DNA from: Smithella sp. UBA2180 | GTDB lineage: Bacteria; Desulfobacterota; Syntrophia; Syntrophales; Smithellaceae | DNA length: 5,911 nucleotides | Direction: 5' to 3' | Assembly: GCA_002327415.1 (NCBI GenBank) | Contig: DCVU01000144.1 | Span: forward strand, 1 to 5,911 | In this document: positions 1-5,390 of the stretch, in pieces | Layout: each line of letters starts with the position of its first letter | Position numbering within the stretch: the stretch's first letter is position 1 | Notes under the pieces: generated by a model | Databases searched by the model: none | Told to the model about the DNA's origin: nothing | Seen by the model: the letters and a program-made list of their open reading frames with translations, nothing else | Program-made: the position numbers and the translations under genes

Positions 1-1214
1 ATGGATTACGGGGTGCAGAATCGGACGAAGACGAAAAATTTTCCCGCGATTTATCGGAAAAAATGGGATTTGCTTTCGTTTCCGAAAAAATGGATCAGGA
101 AAAAATGGGAAAAGGTATTTCCCCTGAAGATTTTTATCGGCAGGAAAGATACAACTTTTTAAATAAAGTTGCCGAAGATTATCATGCGCAAAAAATTGCC
201 GTAGGGCATAACATGCAGGATCAAGCAGAGACTGTTTTGCTCAATATTTTACGAGGCAGCGGGTTAGAAGGCCTCAAAGGTATTTTACCAATGCGTGACG
301 GCAAATTTATCCGTCCGCTGATTGAAATATCCCGACGGGAAATTATTTGCTTCTTGAATGAAGCCGGAATTCCATATCGTCAGGATAGTTCCAACGAAAA
401 CAAGAGATATCTGCGCAATCAAATTAGATCTGAATTGATTCCTTATTTAAAAGAAAAATTTAATCCGAGAATTGAAGAAAGTCTGGCGCAAATGGCGGAA
501 ATATTGCGTCCGGAAGATGAATTAATCCGGCAGCATGTCGATGAAGTTTTGAAATCATCGTTCATTCAAAGACAACAAAATCGGATTTTATTAAAAATAG
601 CGTACATAAATAAACTGCCTTTGGCTATCCGGTGGAGATTATTTAAAACTCTTTTGGAAAGTTTGAGTCCGGCAAAAAATGGATTTTCCTTTATCCATAT
701 AAAATCTCTGGATAATTTGGCACAAAAGTGCGAATCCGGAAAAAGAATTGTTCTTCCTTTAGGGATTGAAGCCAGGCGCGAGTATGACGATTTAATCATG
801 GAGAGAAGACAAATCGTCTCAAAACAAATGGAATATGAATATGCTATGAATATTCCCGGCTCTCTTTATATTAAAGAAAGAAAAATTATTATTCGCTCAG
901 AACTTACAACAAAAGGAAAATTTGATTTTAGCGGCAAAAATGAAGTTTATTTAGATTTAGATAAAATTCAGCATCCCATAATAATACGCAATAGAAGAGA
1001 CGGGGATTGGTTTCAACCATTAGGCATGCAAGGCCGGCAAAAAATAAAAACTTTCTTTATTGACCATAAGATACCGCAGTACAGACGTAATGAAATTATA
1101 CTGCTTGTTGATCGTCTTTCGGTAATATGGATAGAAAACATGCATTTAAACGACCGGGTGAAAATAACTGCAGAAACAAAAAATATTCTGAAGTTAGATA
1201 TTGTAGGATCGTAG
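1..1214 (+). CDS. tilS: tRNA(Ile)-lysidine synthetase, 5'-truncated by window edge
   Basis: TilS uses ATP and lysine to convert C34 of the tRNA-Ile CAU anticodon into lysidine, so that the tRNA reads AUA codons and is charged with isoleucine; it acts in the cytosol. The reading frame is open from the left edge (first whole codon at base 3), giving 403 visible residues. The ATG at 63 is internal, because upstream codons read GLRGAESDEDEKFSRDL, a typical TilS segment. The visible N-terminal part then has GHNMQDQAETVLLNILRGSG (the HxxxDQAET signature), followed by the PLIEISRREI and DSSNENKRYLRNQIR stretches. The C-terminal substrate-binding domain shows RNRRDGDWFQPLGMQGRQK and KTFFIDHKIPQYRR. 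About 50-70 residues, including the SGGxDS ATP-binding loop, lie outside the window. The usual WVxGxR near the end is replaced by WIENMHLNDR, a modest divergence. It ends with TAG, about 115 bases before ftsH, and the tilS-ftsH neighbourhood is common in bacteria. Confidence 0.96.
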   Translation, partial: GLRGAESDEDEKFSRDLSEKMGFAFVSEKMDQEKMGKGISPEDFYRQERYNFLNKVAEDYHAQKIAVGHNMQDQAETVLLNILRGSGLEGLKGILPMRDGKFIRPLIEISRREIICFLNEAGIPYRQDSSNENKRYLRNQIRSELIPYLKEKFNPRIEESLAQMAEILRPEDELIRQHVDEVLKSSFIQRQQNRILLKIAYINKLPLAIRWRLFKTLLESLSPAKNGFSFIHIKSLDNLAQKCESGKRIVLPLGIEARREYDDLIMERRQIVSKQMEYEYAMNIPGSLYIKERKIIIRSELTTKGKFDFSGKNEVYLDLDKIQHPIIIRNRRDGDWFQPLGMQGRQKIKTFFIDHKIPQYRRNEIILLVDRLSVIWIENMHLNDRVKITAETKNILKLDIVGS

Positions 1215-1266
1215 AAAACAGCAAATTTGCACAAACTAGTCTTTTTATGAAGTCTTCAGAAATTAT

Positions 1267-1309
1267 TTGAGTTATATTAAATATTATTATAAAGATCAGA
1301 AAGTATAAT
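1267..1309 (+). promoter_or_regulatory. Possible promoter region for ftsH
   Basis: Two imperfect sigma-70-like options lie in this AT-rich stretch. TATAAT at 1304-1309 is a perfect -10, but no good -35 stands 16-18 bases upstream, and transcription from it would begin about at the Shine-Dalgarno. Alternatively TTGAGT (1267-1272) and TATAAA (1288-1293) are separated by only 15 bases. AT-rich DNA yields such matches by chance, so this is weak. It is listed because the roughly 115-base gap after tilS is the largest in the window and a natural place for ftsH to have its own promoter. Confidence 0.25.
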
Positions 1310-1316
1310 TGATCTT
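1292..1316. repeat. 7-bp inverted repeat enclosing a TATAAT, just upstream of the ftsH ribosome binding site
   Basis: The arms AAGATCA (1292-1298) and TGATCTT (1310-1316) are perfect reverse complements separated by 11 bases. The spacer ends in TATAAT (1304-1309), a perfect match to the -10 consensus. The right arm abuts the AAGGAG of ftsH. As RNA it could form a small hairpin next to the ribosome binding site; as DNA it could be an operator over a promoter. There is no T-run after it, so it is not an intrinsic terminator. The repeat itself is certain, but any function is inference. Confidence 0.45.
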
Positions 1317-1322
1317 AAGGAG
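1317..1322 (+). promoter_or_regulatory. Shine-Dalgarno AAGGAG that fixes a TTG start for ftsH
   Basis: AAGGAG is followed by 7 bases and then TTG at 1330. An in-frame TTG also exists at 1309, but it lies upstream of this site and would add seven residues (ILRRKI-type) not expected in FtsH. From 1330 the protein begins MNQSQKNIALVL, matching the usual short polar start directly before the first FtsH membrane helix. Confidence 0.8.
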
Positions 1323-1329
1323 AAAAATA

Positions 1330-3153
1330 TTGAATCAATCTCAAAAAAATATAGCTCTTGTACTTACTCTACTGCTGGTAATTTTGTTTGTCTGGCAGCT
1401 CTTTAACCAGCCTAAAACAGGCACCAAAGACATAAATTATAGTGAGATAGTCGCCCTTATGAATAAAGGCGAGATAAGTGAAGTGACTATTCAAGGTGAT
1501 AATATCACCGGTAAGCTTGCCAATGGTAATGCTTTTAAAGCGTATGCCCCCAAGGATGACTGGCTGGTGACACAATTTAGAGAAAAAGGCGTTAAGATTA
1601 CGGCCAAACCAACTGAGGATTCCTGGTATATGACACTTTTGGTTTCCTGGCTGCCGATGATTCTTCTTATCGGTGTCTGGATATTTTTCATGCGCCAAAT
1701 GCAAGCCGGTGGCGGCAAGGCAATGGCTTTTGGTAAAAGCAAAGCACGTTTGATTACCGATAAATCCAAGAAAGTTACTTTTGCCGATGTTGCCGGTATT
1801 GATGAAGCCAAGGCCGAGCTGGAAGAAGTTATCGATTTTTTAAAAGATCCCAAGAAATATACAAGGTTGGGCGGAAGAATTCCTAAGGGATTATTGCTTA
1901 TCGGCCCGCCCGGTACCGGTAAAACACTCTTAGCGCGGGCAATTGCCGGCGAAGCGGAAGTGCCTTTTCTGACGATCAGCGGTTCTGATTTTGTGGAAAT
2001 GTTTGTCGGTGTCGGAGCTTCGCGCGTCCGCGATTTATTCAGCCAGGCCAAAAAGAACGCTCCCTGCATAATATTTATTGATGAAATTGATGCAGTTGGC
2101 CGTCATCGTGGAGCAGGTCTCGGGGGAGGGCACGATGAAAGAGAGCAAACTCTTAATCAACTGCTGGTAGAGATGGATGGATTTGAATCCAATGAAGGAG
2201 TAATTCTTATTTCCGCCACTAATCGTCCTGACGTTCTTGATCCTGCCCTGTTGCGTCCGGGCCGTTTTGACAGACAGGTTGTCGTGCCCTTGCCTGATGT
2301 AAAAGGCCGGGAAAAAATATTTGAAGTTCATGCCCGTAAAGCGCCGATTGCGGAAGATGTTGATTTTGCGGTTTTGGCCCGAGGGACGCCCGGAACATCC
2401 GGCGCAGATATTGAAAACCTTATTAATGAAGCAGTGCTCAATGCCGCCCGTGATAATAAAGACAAAGTCAATATGAAAGATTTTGAGTTTGCTAAAGATA
2501 AAATATTAATGGGCACCGAAAGAAAGAGTATGGTTATCAGCGATGAAGAGAAGCGCAATACCTCTTATCATGAAGTAGGACATACTCTGGTTGCGCGAAT
2601 GATACCGGGAACCGATCCGATTCACAAGGTTACAATAATTCCCCGGGGCAGGGCGCTTGGTCTAACCCAGCAGTTGCCGATCGATGAAAAACATACTTAT
2701 CCCCGGGAATATTTGGAGAAAAACATCGCTATTTTATTAGGCGGACGAGCCGCCGAGGAAATAATTTTGCATGATTTTACTACCGGTGCCGGCAACGATA
2801 TTGAACGGGCGACAAATTTAGCCAGAAAGATGGTCTGCGAATGGGGAATGAGCGATAAGATGGGGCCGTTGAGTTATGGAAAAAAAGAAGAGCAAATCTT
2901 TCTGGGACGGGAATTTGCCACTCATAAGGATTACAGCGAAGATACGGCAAAAAACATTGATGCGGAAGTTGTATCTATTGTTACCCGAAACTATGAGAAA
3001 GCAAAAAAGATTCTCACCGACCATATTGAAATACTGCACAAGATAGCCGAGGAACTTTTAGAAAAAGAAGTTTTAAACGGAGCAGAAATAGATGTTCTGA
3101 TTGGCAATGTTTTGCCTCAGGAGCTTCAGGTTCCTCCAGATGGATTTCACTAA
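1330..3153 (+). CDS. ftsH: ATP-dependent zinc metalloprotease FtsH
   Basis: FtsH is a hexameric AAA+ protease of the inner membrane that extracts and degrades misfolded membrane proteins and some short-lived cytosolic regulators. The 607 residues show the full family layout. Membrane helix 1 is at about 8-25, a periplasmic domain at about 26-100 and membrane helix 2 at about 101-121. In the AAA+ domain are Walker A GPPGTGKT (192-199), pore loop FVEMFVG (221-227), Walker B IIFIDEID (247-254) and the second region of homology SATNRPDVLDPALLRPGRFD with arginine fingers R309 and R312. In the peptidase domain are the zinc site HEVGH (414-418) and the likely third zinc ligand D490 in GAGNDIERATNLARKM. 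The length is slightly below the common 610-650. The start is a TTG chosen by its Shine-Dalgarno. The motif is HEVGH rather than the commoner HEAGH; the HExxH ligands are intact, so activity is expected. No hpt gene lies between tilS and ftsH, unlike in Firmicutes. Confidence 0.98.
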   Translation: MNQSQKNIALVLTLLLVILFVWQLFNQPKTGTKDINYSEIVALMNKGEISEVTIQGDNITGKLANGNAFKAYAPKDDWLVTQFREKGVKITAKPTEDSWYMTLLVSWLPMILLIGVWIFFMRQMQAGGGKAMAFGKSKARLITDKSKKVTFADVAGIDEAKAELEEVIDFLKDPKKYTRLGGRIPKGLLLIGPPGTGKTLLARAIAGEAEVPFLTISGSDFVEMFVGVGASRVRDLFSQAKKNAPCIIFIDEIDAVGRHRGAGLGGGHDEREQTLNQLLVEMDGFESNEGVILISATNRPDVLDPALLRPGRFDRQVVVPLPDVKGREKIFEVHARKAPIAEDVDFAVLARGTPGTSGADIENLINEAVLNAARDNKDKVNMKDFEFAKDKILMGTERKSMVISDEEKRNTSYHEVGHTLVARMIPGTDPIHKVTIIPRGRALGLTQQLPIDEKHTYPREYLEKNIAILLGGRAAEEIILHDFTTGAGNDIERATNLARKMVCEWGMSDKMGPLSYGKKEEQIFLGREFATHKDYSEDTAKNIDAEVVSIVTRNYEKAKKILTDHIEILHKIAEELLEKEVLNGAEIDVLIGNVLPQELQVPPDGFH

Positions 3154-3163
3154 ATATTTTTTG

Positions 3164-3210
3164 TTGACTTGTCTGAAGTAAATTTAAATTAAATTTGATG
3201 TTGGTATAGT
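3164..3210 (+). promoter_or_regulatory. Weak promoter-like elements upstream of folP
   Basis: The 60-base spacer between ftsH and folP contains TTGACT (3164-3169), a good -35 match, but at 15-18 bases from it only poor -10 matches such as TAAATT (3185-3190). A separate TATAGT (3205-3210) is a good -10 match, but its only -35 is TTTAAA (3183-3188), and transcription would then start at about the GTG itself. I cannot choose between an internal promoter and simple AT-rich chance. Read-through from ftsH is equally likely, since no terminator hairpin is visible. Confidence 0.2.
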
Positions 3211-3213
3211 CTT

Positions 3214-4410
3214 GTGAATGTAGTTGAAATAAAAAATTTAGAAGACGCTGCGGTGATATTCAAAAAAATCGGTGTTGATCCTTATGGTATTGACGCTATG
3301 GCTTCCAAAACAATAAACGTTAATATTTTACTTGAAGATCAACCATGTAAGATAGCAAATATTATAAAACAAGAGATGTTATCAGTAGGGGGAGATGCCG
3401 CTGTTGCACGGGGAAGTGTTTCTTGCAGTGTTCTTGTAAGCGATATTTTAATAATGGGCACACTAAAACAAATATTGGCGCTGGTGAAAAAAATTGAAAA
3501 ACAGCCCTTTGGTTTAAATTTTATCGCCGGCAATATAGTGGAGTTGTTAAAAAACATCAGTCAAAACGAATATGTAGTAAAAACATTTAGACGAGAAATT
3601 CATTTAGGAAAAAAAACCCTGATCATGGGTATTTTAAATGTTACGCCCGACTCGTTTTCCGATGGCGGTCTTTTTTACTCTCAGCAAAAAGCTATTGAAC
3701 GCGGATTAGAAATGGCAGGCGAAGGAGCGGATATTATCGATATTGGCGGAGAATCCACACGTCCCGGAGCTAAATCTGTTTCAGCCGCAATTGAATTAAA
3801 GCGAGTCCTTCCTGTTATTGAGAGCTTGGTTAAACAGGTGAAAATTCCAATTTCCATTGATACAAAAAAAGCGCAGATCGCCAGAATGGCTGTAACAGCT
3901 GGTGCCGAAATAATCAATGATATAAGTGCTCTAAATAGCGATAAAGATATGGCTATGGCCGTCAGGGAAACGCGTGCCGCCGTGATTCTTATGCACATGC
4001 GTGGCAAACCACGGAACATGCAAAAGGGCAAATTAGTTTATGATAATCTAATGGCAGAAATTACGGATTATTTGAAAAAGAGCAGTGAAAAAGCTCTAAA
4101 GGCAGGTATAGAAAAAGATTGTCTGGTTATAGATCCCGGAATCGGTTTTGGAAAAACTCCGGAAGACAATTATAAAATTATTAAAAATCTTTCCCAGTTA
4201 AAAGAGTTAGGATTGCCGGTAATGATCGGAACCTCCCGGAAATCTTTTATCGGCAAAGTGACCGGCGGGGAACCTAATGAAAGAATTGAAGGCACAGCGG
4301 CATCTGTCGCTGCGGCAATAATAAACGGATGTCATATTGTTCGGGTACATGATGTTGCGGCAATGAAAAAAGTTGCCGCAGTTACGGACGCTATTGTCCA
4401 CGCATATTAG
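3214..4410 (+). CDS. folP: Dihydropteroate synthase with N-terminal extension
   Basis: FolP condenses 6-hydroxymethyl-dihydropterin diphosphate with p-aminobenzoate to make dihydropteroate in folate synthesis, and is the target of sulfonamides. The 398 residues comprise an extension (about 1-125) and a complete TIM-barrel pterin-binding domain. Motifs in the barrel are MGILNVTPDSFSDGG (138-152), GGESTRP (178-184), IDTKK (215-219), NDIS (235-238), MHMRG (260-264), DPGIGFGKT (307-315), GTSRKSF (339-345), ERIEGT (356-361) and RVHDV (377-381). All expected pterin, diphosphate and pABA contact motifs are present. Typical FolP is about 270-290 residues. The extension has an EMLSVGGDAAVARG stretch and KKIEKQPFGL, and I recall similar extensions in long FolP proteins of some Desulfobacterota and Clostridia; its role is unknown to me. 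The start is GTG, the first possible start after an in-frame TGA at 3196, with no clear Shine-Dalgarno. acpS follows 8 bases after the stop. Confidence 0.96.
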   Translation: MNVVEIKNLEDAAVIFKKIGVDPYGIDAMASKTINVNILLEDQPCKIANIIKQEMLSVGGDAAVARGSVSCSVLVSDILIMGTLKQILALVKKIEKQPFGLNFIAGNIVELLKNISQNEYVVKTFRREIHLGKKTLIMGILNVTPDSFSDGGLFYSQQKAIERGLEMAGEGADIIDIGGESTRPGAKSVSAAIELKRVLPVIESLVKQVKIPISIDTKKAQIARMAVTAGAEIINDISALNSDKDMAMAVRETRAAVILMHMRGKPRNMQKGKLVYDNLMAEITDYLKKSSEKALKAGIEKDCLVIDPGIGFGKTPEDNYKIIKNLSQLKELGLPVMIGTSRKSFIGKVTGGEPNERIEGTAASVAAAIINGCHIVRVHDVAAMKKVAAVTDAIVHAY

Positions 4411-4418
4411 GTAAGATA

Positions 4419-4799
4419 ATGATTTGTGGTATTGGAATAGATCTGGTCGAAAATGGCCGCTTGGAAAAGATCATTGAAAAACGGGGTGTTAAATTTTTAA
4501 ATAGAGTCTTTTCCACGGGAGAAATACAATATTGTGGAAAACATGTCCAATCATCGATCCATTACGGGGCCAGATTCGCAGCCAAGGAATCTTTTTTAAA
4601 ATCATTGGGTATTGGTTTGGGGATGGGGGTTAACTTAAAAGATATTGAAGTTGTCCATGATAAAAATGGGAAACCTGCTCTTGCACTCTATGGCGGAGCC
4701 AAAGCTCAAATTAAAAAAAGAAAGATTACAAAAATTCATTTGAGTTTGACGCATACGAAAAAATACGCCACTGCTATTGTTTTATTGGAGAAAAAATAA
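4419..4799 (+). CDS. acpS: Holo-[acyl-carrier-protein] synthase
   Basis: AcpS transfers 4'-phosphopantetheine from coenzyme A to the conserved serine of acyl carrier protein, activating it for fatty acid synthesis. The 126 residues match the family's usual 120-130. The N-terminal GIGIDLVE contains the magnesium ligand D8, and the second motif ARFAAKESFLKSLGIG (about 51-66) contains the ligand E57. RVFSTGEIQYC lies between them, and the C-terminal strand HLSLTHTKKYATAIVLL is typical. The ATG lies 8 bases after the folP stop, with only a weak AGG-type Shine-Dalgarno overlapping that stop, so translational coupling to folP is likely. In related gene orders acpS is often followed by nnrD (NAD(P)HX epimerase/dehydratase), which is absent here. 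Confidence 0.96.
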   Translation: MICGIGIDLVENGRLEKIIEKRGVKFLNRVFSTGEIQYCGKHVQSSIHYGARFAAKESFLKSLGIGLGMGVNLKDIEVVHDKNGKPALALYGGAKAQIKKRKITKIHLSLTHTKKYATAIVLLEKK

Positions 4800-4864
4800 T
4801 GAGTCCCAAGTTTAAGAAGCATAGCGTACTGAAATTTGTTGGACGAACTATACCAGGAGCGTAG
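4799..4864 (+). CDS. Possible 21-codon small ORF overlapping the acpS stop
   Basis: An ATG overlaps the acpS TAA by one base (TAATG) and is preceded by GGAG (4787-4790) at a spacing of 8 bases, a layout typical of translational coupling. The frame gives a basic 21-residue peptide starting MSPKFKKHSVLKF and ends with TAG inside the loop of the 4850-4875 inverted repeat. It is in the same frame as tsaE, separated from it by that TAG and a TGA at 4898. I recognise no family, and it does not resemble NnrD or TsaE N-termini. It could be a leader peptide, a gene remnant or chance; chance is the most likely. Confidence 0.2.
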   Translation: MSPKFKKHSVLKFVGRTIPGA

Positions 4865-4875
4865 CGACGTGGTAT
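4850..4875. repeat. Inverted repeat with GGAGCGTAGCGACG loop
   Basis: Arms ATACCA (4850-4855) and TGGTAT (4870-4875) are perfect reverse complements around a 14-base GC-rich loop, GGAGCGTAGCGACG. Inside the loop CG-TAG-CG can form a further two pairs. The GC-rich core stands out in an otherwise very AT-rich spacer, as in many dispersed palindromic repeats. No clean T-run follows (the nearest is TTTTT at 4883-4887, 7 bases on), so it is a poor intrinsic terminator. Copy number elsewhere in the genome cannot be judged from this window. Confidence 0.45.
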
Positions 4876-4895
4876 TAAATACTTTTTAATGCTAT
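4869..4895 (+). other. Second, overlapping RNA hairpin just upstream of tsaE
   Basis: Bases 4869-4879 can pair with 4885-4895 in an 11-bp RNA stem (ATTAAA/TTTAAT core, one G-C, one further T-A and three G-U pairs) with a 5-base loop. It uses the same TGGTAT arm as the upstream inverted repeat, so the two structures exclude each other. It ends 5 bases before the tsaE ATG and could affect its translation. The stem is mostly A-U and G-U pairs and therefore weak, and chance is quite possible. Confidence 0.25.
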
Positions 4896-4900
4896 TTTGA

Positions 4901-5389
4901 ATGAGCCAGAAAAACGCAAAGATTGAAATAATATCTAAAAGTGCCGAGCAGACAGGAAAAATAGCATGCTTCATTGGCAGTAAGCTAAGGGAAGGTGATG
5001 TTTTAGCGTTATCGGGCGAACTTGGGTCAGGCAAAACCTGTTTTACCGGTGGTTTAGGCCGTGGCTTAGGCGTAAGCGATAAATATCAGATTACGTCTCC
5101 GACTTTTACCTTGATTAATGAATATCCGGCCCGCTGTAAACTTTATCACTTTGATGTGTATCGGCTGAACGGTTACTCTGAATTCGAAGATTTGGGTTAC
5201 GAAGAATATTTTTGCGGGAAGGGTATTGTTGTAATCGAGTGGGCGGAGAAGATAGTTCAAGTTCTGCCCGAGAATACTATTTTTATACAATTTGAATATC
5301 TCGATGAAAATAAGAGAAGGATCGTTATAAAAGGACATGAAAAAAGACTGAAGGAATTGGCAATAGATACAAAAATGGAGGTTAGTTAA
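4901..5389 (+). CDS. tsaE: tRNA N6-threonylcarbamoyladenosine biosynthesis ATPase TsaE (YjeE family)
   Basis: TsaE is the small P-loop ATPase that works with TsaB, TsaC and TsaD to make t6A at position 37 of ANN-decoding tRNAs. The 162 residues show Walker A GELGSGKT (39-46), the switch-like SPTFTLINEY (66-75), LYHFDVYRL (81-89) with D85, and VVIEWAEKI (110-118) with the family's E-W pair (E113, W114). The length agrees with the usual 140-165. The ATG directly follows an in-frame TGA (4898-4900) and is the first possible start. No Shine-Dalgarno is visible ahead of it, unlike lysC downstream, and a weak hairpin sits just upstream. lysC begins one base after its stop. In many Desulfobacterota, as I recall, tsaE follows nnrD; here a 101-base spacer takes that place. 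Confidence 0.96.
   Translation: MSQKNAKIEIISKSAEQTGKIACFIGSKLREGDVLALSGELGSGKTCFTGGLGRGLGVSDKYQITSPTFTLINEYPARCKLYHFDVYRLNGYSEFEDLGYEEYFCGKGIVVIEWAEKIVQVLPENTIFIQFEYLDENKRRIVIKGHEKRLKELAIDTKMEVS
5377..5381 (+). promoter_or_regulatory. Shine-Dalgarno GGAGG for lysC
   Basis: GGAGG lies inside the last codons of tsaE, 9 bases before the lysC ATG at 5391. It is the strongest ribosome binding site in the right half of the window and supports coupled translation of lysC with tsaE. Confidence 0.8.
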
Positions 5390-5390
5390 A

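Noticed and set aside
63..65. ATG as the start of tilS.
   Set aside because: The frame is open upstream to the window edge and encodes the typical TilS stretch GLRGAESDEDEKF, so the true start lies outside the window.
57..108. GAAAAAATGG occurs three times (57-66, 84-93, 99-108), suggesting a repeat expansion.
   Set aside because: All three lie in the tilS frame and encode E-K-M, and the segment has normal spacing for TilS between GLRGAES and the HxxxDQAET motif, so no insertion or expansion is needed.
414..1000. Possible foreign or mobile DNA within the cluster.
   Set aside because: No transposase, integrase, target-site duplication or sharp compositional break is visible; the whole window reads as resident housekeeping DNA.
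1221..1257. Palindromes GCAAATTTGC (1221-1230) and GAAGTCTTC (1249-1257) after tilS as a terminator or operator.
   Set aside because: GCAAATTTGC has no loop, and the second has a one-base centre, so neither makes a terminator hairpin. Short AT-rich palindromes of this size are expected by chance.
1491..2069. Long open frame on the - strand inside ftsH (192 codons).
   Set aside because: It lies wholly antisense to well-conserved FtsH domains, has no recognisable family motifs and is a coding shadow. The other - strand frames in the window were rejected on the same grounds.
3121..3165. TATTTTTTG after ftsH as an intrinsic terminator.
   Set aside because: The preceding sequence offers only a 4-bp AGGA/TCCT pairing, far from the T-run, so there is no credible stem.
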